From NCBI GenBank assembly GCA_947359465.1, contig OX375878.1, positions 90,556,377 to 90,620,376 of the forward strand: a stretch of DNA of 64,000 bases. Direction: 5' to 3'. The notes beneath the pieces were generated by a model, which did no database searches, had not been told where the DNA came from, and worked only from the letters and a program-made list of their open reading frames with translations. The position numbers and the translations under genes are program-made. This document shows positions 56,985 to 64,000 of this stretch, in pieces. Each line of letters begins with the position of its first letter. Position 1 is the stretch's first letter. Source of the stretch: Metellina segmentata (taxonomy: Eukaryota > Arthropoda > Arachnida > Araneae > Tetragnathidae).

Positions 56985-57092
56985 AGATCCAGATTGAAAA
57001 GATCGAGAATATATTCACGAAATATCTCGTTATTACGAAATTTGTTAGATCTTGGTGGACAAAATATCTCGTCGAAATCACTTCGAGATGTA
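56985..57092 (+). repeat. Palindrome-core minisatellite, locus 6
   Basis: Two units: ACGAAATATCTCGTTATTACG and a TTAGATCTTGGTGGAC linker, then AAATATCTCGTCGAAATCACTTCG and a worn right border AGATGTAATG. Short but clear by comparison with loci 3 and 7. Confidence 0.7.
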
Positions 57093-57919
57093 ATGAAATT
57101 ATCGATTGTTTCTGTGGCTTCCTTATTGGAGTTTTGTTTTCTTTGTGATGAGGAATGATGGTAGTATAATTTACACTGTTAATCAGACCTGGCACGCTAT
57201 TTTTTGAAGTCAAGTGAGCAGTATTTTCTGTCACAGTATAAGAACTACACTGCAGTTCCTCTAGTTTCTGTAGTATCTGTGTTGTTACTTTATAAACATA
57301 AGCAGTTCCCATCTTTCCTTTTCTTTACTCATTTAACTCTCCATGTGTTTCGACGCAATATTTGGTCCCAGACCTAGCCATTTTTGCTAAAGACTAGGTA
57401 TTTCATGGATACAACTATCCTATTATTAATGAAGGTTGAAAAGGTTAAAGCCCCCAAGAGGAATGAAGTTCAAAGAAGTAAAAACAAACTGACCCTTGCG
57501 CAGAATCGGTAACTGGTACCGTTTTTTTTTATTAGAGGCTGACCAATTCAGGACAGTTTCCGACACGAAGATCAACCCCCGAGGGGGTTAACAAATAATT
57601 ATTTCTAATAGGCACGTTTTGTAACACAACAGTACAAAATTACCACTTTAAGCAGCGGACTTTCCACAGGTTTTGCAAAACTTTCTGTTATTTTTTACTT
57701 CAGATAATGTTGATAAATAATGGGATATGCACAGAGGTAGAAAGAAAGGTTGAATTTGAGATACGTCTTTTACAATCACGTTGACTTTTATCACTGGAGA
57801 TTCTTTAATTCCAGTCTTTTAAACTTCCATCGCTAATTTTAATAACAATCACATATAATGCCCGTAGCGAATATTTAAAATAAACCTCAGTACAACAACG
57901 GGGAAATATTAGAATATTT

Positions 57920-57933
<14 letters not shown>
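57093..57933. other. No gene seen
   Basis: A 109-codon reverse frame begins inside locus 6 (56983-57312) and has no recognised motif. The rest shows nothing notable. Confidence 0.45.
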
Positions 57934-58132
<199 letters not shown>

Positions 58133-58189
58133 TTATAACTAGGCAACTTGGGCCACAATAGCCCAAGTTAGGTAGTTAGAAGAGTAACG

Positions 58190-58410
58190 GAGGGTTGCAA
58201 ATTGGATACCATGTACAGCCAAAGACACGATAGGAGGTGCCCGTTATATATGTCGCGGCCTCACGATGGTGTGGTGTTGACTTCGTCGTTTGGCGGAGGT
58301 TCAAATTAAAATGACGCGGATTCGTTCTAGGATCTTTATTTCGGGAAAGATTCCTTACCATTATCGATGACCAGTTGTGTTAGTAGGCCAGTAAAAGTTA
58401 TTATCTAACC
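58190..58410 (+). repeat. Diverged SINE
   Basis: Worn but recognisable: a B-box-like GGGTTGCAAATTGGATACC, GTTGACTTCGTCGTTTGG, GGAGGTTCAAATTAAAATGACG, TCTAGGATCTTTATTTCGGG and a GTTGTGTTAGTAGG tail. Among the most diverged copies. Confidence 0.55.
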
Positions 58411-58484
58411 ATTAAAGTATTTAAGAATTCGAAGTTACTAATCTTTTCACATTTGCAAAAATCCTAAAATAACTAATGCGAAAG

Positions 58485-58706
58485 TTGAATTTTTCGAGTA
58501 ATTAGCTAGGAGAACATTACCTATCGTAAAAAAAAACACGGTGCGAAACAAAACAACGTGAAAAGCAGAGTTATCAAAAATATGTTTCAATTGAATCAAT
58601 ATTGAATTTTTCGAGTAATTAGCTAGGAGAACATTACCTATCGTAAAAAAAAACAAGGTGCGAAACAAGACAACGTGAAAAGCAGAGTTATCAAAAATAT
58701 GTTTCA
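58485..58706 (+). repeat. Tandem duplication, period 117 bp
   Basis: Units 58485-58601 and 58602-58706 start TTGAATTTTTCGAGTAATTA and share GAGAACATTACCTATCG, GGTGCGAAACAA and GAAAAGCAGAGTTATC; they differ at only a few bases. A recent duplication. The 89-codon reverse frame covering both is repeat-derived. Confidence 0.92.
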
Positions 58707-59639
58707 TGGAAATCAATTATTTCAAGCCTGAACCAACTAGCCAGGCTATCGTTGTAGATCTATTCAAGTTTTTACTGTGATAAGACCCCCATTCTTTATC
58801 TACTAATACTGTACTACTAAGTATTAATAATTGAATAACAACTGAAAACAATGTACCTAAAATTAAAATTTCTGGTAATCATTGTTTCTTAAAACCTGAT
58901 TGGCATGCCTTGATATTTTCTACATTGTGTTTGTATCACAATTTCAGATTTATTGTGTGAGTGCATGTGGGCTACTAGTATTCTTACAAACATTGTTGTG
59001 CCTTTATTTTAATCCTCATTTCTGCAATCGCAAACTGAGCAAGAGAAACTTGCACCAGGGAGGAAAATGCTCATTTCTGTGTTTTATTAATAGATTGATC
59101 GTCAAATTGTTCAAAAACGACAATTAAAATCCATAAAATGGACTTAATTAAAATTTCAAGTTTTAAATTACCGAAAAGTACAGCAAAAGCACATGACCTC
59201 AAAACGTTACGTGACGTCATTGTGCACCACGATGTAATTTTTATGTTTGTCTAGCGCCTTGAAATTTCGTATTGCTTGCTCTTTTAATTTTTAAACAGTC
59301 AATTAAAACTTTTTTCGTGCTATTTCAACGTCGCTATAAAAGTAAACAAACCGTCATAGTGCATAGTGACGTCACAAGAAGCGGCGTAGGATAACTAGCG
59401 TTTCTAAAATTAAGTAAATCGTTCGAACTTAAAATTTTTTTTTTTACCTTTTCGGGCCATAAAAGTAAAAAACAAAGATACTTTCCATCATATTTTTTCA
59501 TTTTCTATGTTATAAAAATATAAACAAAAAAAACGTGCAAGTTCCTCATTTCTAGATGTGTTTTTAATCAAGCACGCGCAAAACGAATATAAGTGGAAGA
59601 CATTTTTAACAATGCACGATCAATATGCTATTTCTATAT
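58707..59639. other. No gene seen; two CRE palindromes
   Basis: A 75-codon frame (58900-59127) has no motif. TGACGTCA occurs at 59212-59219 and 59367-59374, 155 bases apart, in a segment with AGCGCC and GTCGCTATAAAAG. It may be part of an unrecognised repeat. Confidence 0.4.
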
Positions 59640-59885
59640 GGTGGGTTATTATTTGAATTAACATCACACTAAAGCAGAACAACGAGCTGTTGGCAATGGT
59701 CATAAACAAAACGCGAATTAAAGATCGAAGGGCAACACCACGTAATTTTGAACCACGGTCAGATGACGAGATCAACACCTGTGAGGTGGCACCTCATTCT
59801 CCAAACTTCCACACCACGTCAACATGAGTACATTTGAGGTCACGGCAAATTTATAATGCCCCTTCCCCGTATACATGACGGTATT
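59640..59885 (-). repeat. SINE, antisense, nearly complete body
   Basis: Reverse complement: GAATTAACATCACAC, GAACAACGAGCTGTTGGC, GGGCAACACCACGTAATTTTG, CCACGGTCAGATGACGAG, GTGAGGTGGCACC, CTTCCACACCACGTCAACATG and GTCACGGCAAATTTA. Head missing. Confidence 0.75.
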
Positions 59886-60059
59886 GGCAGGACCTTATTT
59901 TGAACTTGCAACACTCAGTTTGCTAATCTGTTGTTCTTCTAACTTAGCTACCAAGACCCCAGTAAATATGAGAATGCGCAGTTGTGATGAGAGTATGGAT
60001 GTTACATGTGATAAGAGTATTATGGAATTATATCCGTGTTTTTTTGTCCTTAGTTTAAC

Positions 60060-60235
60060 AACCCTTCTTGAGGTTTTGTTGACGAGTTATCTCGTCGTAC
60101 TCCAAACTTACCCGATAAAGATTTCGTAATCATTAAACAATCGACAAAACCTTTATGACGAGATATCTCGTCATTAGTAAAATTGGTCAGATCTGGTGGA
60201 CGTGATATATCGTCGAAACCACTTGTAGGAGTAAT
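60060..60235 (+). repeat. Palindrome-core minisatellite, locus 7
   Basis: Contains a perfect GACGAGATATCTCGTC core (60159-60174), a GAGTTATCTCGTCG core, the linker ATTAGTAAAATTGGTCAGAT and the border TATCGTCGAAACCACTTG then GGAGTAATAAAC. Good reference for the family border. Confidence 0.8.
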
Positions 60236-60265
60236 AAACGTCTGTTTTTACTAACTAGGATTATG

Positions 60266-60690
60266 CTTCATGTGTTTAAATGAAAAGGGATTTATATTCT
60301 GCTAAAGAAAGACAATTATACGTACGTGACATTTACCTAGCTGCTTTTCTCTTAATTTACGAACCAAAAAGCTAAATCCGCATCCAGGGAAACCTTTAGG
60401 CCAACTAGTGATGCGAAGCAATACGTTGTTTAAATTTTATATTTGATCTATAACCTACCATTCATTTATTCAGAATTACCCAGAATTATTATTCATGTGT
60501 GTAAATATGAAGAGGGATTTCTATTCAGTTGAAGGAAGAGAATTATAGGTAAGTGACATTTACCCAGCTGTTTTTCTCCTAGTTTACGAACAAAAAAGCT
60601 AAATCCTCATCCAGGGAAACCTTTAGACCAACTAGTGTTGCGAAGCAATACATTGTTTAAATTTTATGTCTGATCTGTGACCTACCAGAC
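60266..60690 (+). repeat. Tandem duplication, period 227 bp
   Basis: Units about 60266-60464 and 60490-60690 share TTCATGTGT, GGGATTT, GTGACATTTACC, AGCTGC/GTTTTTCTC, CATCCAGGGAAACCTTTAG (60381 and 60608), CCAACTAGTG and GCGAAGCAATAC. About 10% diverged by eye. Confidence 0.85.
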
Positions 60691-61903
60691 ACGTTTTCAG
60701 TGTTAGAATCATGTCAATTTACAAAATAGAGTTTCCCCCCTAACACTTATTCTTCGGAACTGACAAAAACTTGTATATTAAACGCACACAGTGTCGCAGT
60801 GGATTTTTTTTATGTGTAATTCAGTACTTCACGGTAAAAAACCCAGCCCTCTTCTCAAAACCCAGATTAAAATTACTCGAGCGCTGCAAGAAAGCAAACA
60901 TCTGGGGGATGAGACAATGAGAACTTGGGTGTTCCCTGCAATCCAGATGCTCACTTCTCACATGCATGGGGCTTTCCAACAAGGTGAACTGACAAGAGGG
61001 AAAACCATTCTTCACGTCACTTCCCTTCTGCGTGTACTTACGGATGACTCAGCGTCGCTTTTCCGATGGCAGAACGTAAAGTGTGCAATGTGAAACTAAA
61101 TATAACACATCGCATTCTCTATCCCCTAAAAGGTAGCATTTAAATCTTAGTATAAAGCGTGTTTAATGGAGCTTTGATACATCATTGTTTGCATTTCATC
61201 AAGCGTAGATGGGGTTTTAGCCATCATTCATTGCAATGAATTGTTTTTGCAATATAAACTCAGATCTCCGCATTGCATAATTGGAGTTTATTAATTGCTT
61301 ATATTTATTTTATGGTGGTGTTGTTAATCACATTTAATATCTTATTTAAATTCGTTTATAAGGATTATAGCATAGTTATGCACAACTCATATATCGAACT
61401 GTAAAAATTAAGTTAAATTTATGAAAACGAATTGTGTTTACATTTATCAAATGTTGCCTTACTGGTATTAATTGTAATTTCCAGTAAAGTACAAGGTAAA
61501 AAGTTCCCAGTTCAGTTATGTAACTACAATGAGTTTCTGAATGTACCCTTCACACACACACAATTGCATCTTATTCCCATGTTCAAAGGCAATTGGTAAT
61601 TTGTAACCTTAAGCCCATTTTTTCATTGACTCCGATTTCCTTTTCTACGTCTTATCTTTCTTTCAATCCTATTTCTCTGCCAGAGTTTTCTGTCTGTTGT
61701 AATTAAGCTGATGCAGAATTTATTAGTAGAACTAAAGCTCATACGTGCAATTTTTTGCAATTTCAGGAAACGCTTAGCTCAAATTAAGCATAGTTAATCT
61801 TTGCGACAAAATTGGCACGTGGTATAGCAATTGAATTTATGCTATGCATATCCGCTTAGTGTTATTCGTAAATATACAAATGACGCTTGCACGTAAGCGT
61901 TTA
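60691..61903. other. Gene-free stretch, complex segment at about 60790-61095
   Basis: Overlapping frames of 100 codons (60791-61093, forward) and 64 codons (reverse) lie in a GC-richer segment with a GATGACTCAGCG box (AP-1/Maf-like). Neither frame has a recognisable domain, so this may be a conserved non-coding element or an unrecognised exon; the sequence alone does not decide. A CA run lies at about 61550-61562. Confidence 0.35.
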
Positions 61904-61989
61904 CACTACCCTACAATAATAGACCGGACAGCAAGATGTGATGGTTTTAGAGAAATAATGCATGCTTTAATAGGGTATGGTTCTGCAAT

Positions 61990-62441
61990 TAGACTAACAA
62001 CCCTTTTGGGCATACTTTCAACGAGGTTTTGATACACAGCTATGGGTATTTGTGTCTATTCCTCCTGCAAGACTGTCATCAGCTCAGCTGTAGATTTCGG
62101 ACGTGGTTCCCTGGTTCGTAAGCGTCGCTCTAACGCGTTCCACAAATATTCTATGGGGTTTAGGTCGGGACTCTGAGCAGGCCAGGGAAGACGTTTAACA
62201 TCCATATCTTGATACCACTGCTTGGAAGAGGCAGCAACATGACATGAAGTGTTCTCGTCCTGGAAGTAACATTCGTCCATTCCATAAAATTGACAGAGCG
62301 TAGGAAGAACCTGATTGTCCAAAATGGTTATGTAGGCATCGGCGTTAAATTGACCAGGAACAACATGGAAAGGTCCCAGGCCATACCACGAGAAACACCC
62401 CCAAACAAGTAGTTGGATTTTATGCAAATCCACTCGCGTCC
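61990..62441 (-). pseudogene. Tc1 transposase C-terminal half, broken (copy 2)
   Basis: Reverse-strand reading gives [73 protein letters not shown] with the final E, and [23 protein letters not shown] then replaces the tryptophan codon near 62056; the tail continues TQIPIAVYQNLVESM without the usual ending. At the second catalytic position the residue is E (QDEN) where relatives have D. Spacing to the last E is 34. The first catalytic D is deleted. An apparent longer frame to 62679 is an artefact of reading antisense into the LINE. Confidence 0.85.
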
Positions 62442-62453
62442 GGTCCATTATTG

Positions 62454-63453
62454 TAAAAAGAGCGCATATCTGAACAATGGTCCGCGAGAATTCAGGACAA
62501 TAATTCCGTTTTCCAGGTGGAGCTTTATGGAATACTTTCAGCCATAAAAGAAAGAGAAGCAAGAGCAGAAAAAAAAATGTCAAGATCTGGTCAGACAGTC
62601 GAGTTGGTCTGGCACTTAATAACCCCGAGACGCCTAGTCCACAGGCACGAGAGATACAACACTTATTATACAACAACAATGAAATTTGCTTAGGAAGGAT
62701 TAAATCCCAAGAGGGTCACGACGGAAACGAAGAAGCAGATAGATTAGCAAAGGAGGCAACAACAATCGAATGCGTAGATGAAAGGGTTAAATGGCTAAAG
62801 AGCCATTACAGAAAGTTAACCACTAGTTGGCTACTTGATGCGTGGGAGAATGAATGGGACGAAGAGAAAACAGACAAGACGGTGTATGATGTGTTACCAA
62901 AAGTGTCACTAAAGTCTGCAAGTTGGACCATGGAAGAGACACTCTTCTTCACAGGGCACGGCCCATTCCCATCCTACCTAACGAGGTTTAATCAAGTCCG
63001 AAATCTGCTCCTGTGGTGAAATTGGCACACCTCTACATTACATCACAGTTCGCCTCCTTACAGCCTCATTGCATATGAGAACACCTGCCGACCACCTTAA
63101 AATTGTATTTCTCAGAAACATTGCATGTAACAAGGGCTCGAGAGTTAAAATTATTAACACGGTGAGATTCATTGAAAATCATCAGGACTTGATTATCCTA
63201 AGAGACTAAGGAAAACGAACTTTTATCCCACCTTGCATAATGCATGTATATATTTTTAATGTAACCTATTATAATGATTTAATGTATATACCGTATATAT
63301 GTAAGGACGTATCTATGTAATGTCCTCTAACATTCTGGGTAGACATGTCACCTTGGTGGCATGCTCTACTCATCCAACCACACTTATTTAAACTGGTACA
63401 GCGTCTCAATACTCTAGGCACGGGAGTGTGTGTTGGTGTTAGTTTGTTAGTTA
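62454..63453 (+). mobile_element. 5'-truncated LINE insertion, 1000 bp
   Basis: Bounded by a 12 bp direct repeat, GGTCCATTATTG, at 62442-62453 and 63454-63465, the expected target-site duplication of a non-LTR element. It carries the last part of ORF2 (RNase H, zinc motif, C-terminus) and about 240 bp of 3' sequence ending AGTTTGTTAGTTAG. There is no poly-A tail. It interrupts the Tc1 derivative. Confidence 0.82.
62463..63209 (+). pseudogene. LINE ORF2 C-terminal part (RNase H, CCHC-type tail), broken
   Basis: Reading across frames: [20 protein letters not shown] and [17 protein letters not shown] (RNase H, with the conserved E), KIWSDSRVG with the catalytic D, then [33 protein letters not shown] (GNEXAD motif), WLLDAWENEWDEE, FFTGHGPFPSYLTRFNQV, the zinc-type ICSCGEIGTPLHY, and a C-terminus ending NHQDLIILRD at the stop 63207-63209. 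This is the same architecture as the fragment at 40231-42368, but a different element by sequence. Frameshifts lie in the A9 run at about 62571 and just before the zinc motif (about 62995). RNase H would remove the RNA template during target-primed reverse transcription. Confidence 0.85.
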
Positions 63454-63477
63454 GGTCCATTATTGCAGGGTATTGTA

Positions 63478-64000
63478 TATACGTATGTCTATGTATGTAA
63501 ATTTAGAAAGATATTTCTGAAGACGAAGAGGTGTTGTATCCAGCGACTTTTATTTCCTGGTTGACTACACTAAAGCTTTGTTTTTTTTTCCCTTAGCTCT
63601 TTCGCTTTTGGGACATTTTTGTGTGCTTGAGTGTTTTGCACAAATGCCAAATATGGCGCTTGCGTTTAAAAACTCCAAAACAACGAATCAACATTTTTGT
63701 GGTGATGTCCAGTTTCATTTGTATACTCGTAATCTTACATTGCAGTTAGAGAGCATCGTTAAATAAATTTAGTTATCTAAAGTATTTCTATTTAAAAAAA
63801 TGGACAATAGTAAAAAATGAGTGAATTTAAAAATGTGTTTAAAATATATTAAACTAAATACATTTTTTATTCTATGTTTTGAAGATAATTAACTCCAATT
63901 TTCACAGGAACAATTATCTACTTTAATTACTAGATAATTAATGAAGCTAAAAAGTAAGGCATCTAAAGTGCAGATTAAATTAATGATGATGAAATAATTA
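63478..64000. other. No feature seen
   Basis: AT-rich; a 62-codon frame at 63578-63766 has no recognisable domain. Confidence 0.45.

Larger units (their letters stand above)
61904..63475 (-). mobile_element. Tc1-like deletion derivative, copy 2, interrupted by a LINE
   Basis: Flanked by TA (61902-61903 and 63476-63477). Terminal repeats start CACTACCCTACAATAAT (plus strand, left) and, inverted, CAATACCCTGCAATAATGG (right). Without the inserted LINE and its duplicated 12 bases it is about 560 bp, close to 571 for copy 1, with the same internal deletion: the terminal repeat leads directly into the C-terminal half of the transposase. The LINE entered where GGTCCATTATTG meets the right terminal repeat. 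Confidence 0.85.

Noticed and set aside
58447..58716. 89-codon frame with an internal protein repeat
   Set aside because: The protein repeat simply mirrors the 117 bp DNA duplication.
62056..62679. 207-codon reverse frame as one intact protein
   Set aside because: Chimeric reading: the first part is antisense to the inserted LINE, the rest is a Tc1 remnant. The junction lies at 62454.

Overview
This 64 kb window is AT-rich eukaryotic DNA with no recognisable host gene. I see no exon chain, tRNA, rRNA or CRISPR. It is intergenic or intronic sequence built largely from transposable-element remains, satellites and tandem duplications. The organism is most likely an arthropod. A chelicerate, perhaps an araneoid spider, is the best guess, because the repeated tRNA-headed SINE and the DUF4817-type mariner transposase resemble repeats I associate with spider genomes. 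That assignment rests on memory, not on a search.

Left part (1-27 kb). A 1.55 kb Helitron-like element (1722-3276) is followed by SINE fragments, a TTAA-flanked foldback element (4359-5123) and two roughly 230-250 bp tandem duplications. Next come several minisatellite loci built on the palindrome GACGAGATATCTCGTC, one of them an array with a strict 94 bp period (13.47-14.13 kb). A pogo/Tigger-like miniature element, a 260 bp MITE and a triplicated roughly 430 bp unit (21.1-22.2 kb) follow. The stretch 22.9-27.36 kb has almost no recognisable repeats.

Middle (27-36 kb). A second, inverted copy of the Helitron-like element (27361-30406) carries a nested mariner with 122 bp terminal inverted repeats and a dead DD41D transposase. 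After it comes a diverged roughly 243 bp satellite field (30.4-35.1 kb), interrupted by a deleted Tc1 element, a 1166 bp near-perfect palindrome flanked by TTAA, and a MITE.

Right part (38-64 kb). This holds three head-to-tail SINEs, an antisense LINE RNase H fragment broken by a Tc1 element (DD34E), and two inverted copies of a TTAA-flanked piggyBac-type MITE, one of them inside a SINE. It also holds two copies of a second Helitron family with canonical A|TC...CTRR|T ends, one carrying a decayed Helitron protein fragment and a nested DD36E Tc1. Further right are a degenerate 160-175 bp satellite, a 190 bp (TA)n tract grown from a Helitron-type 5' end, and a Tc1 deletion derivative with a 1 kb 5'-truncated LINE inserted next to its terminal repeat, with a 12 bp target duplication.

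The coding traces are all from transposons, and every one I could read carries frameshifts, stops or truncation. The most interesting structure is the Helitron-like families sharing one hairpin-rich 3' end, the dispersed palindrome-core minisatellite with a common right border, and the layered record of nested insertions. A few GC-richer, high-complexity segments could be conserved regulatory DNA, but that is inference only.
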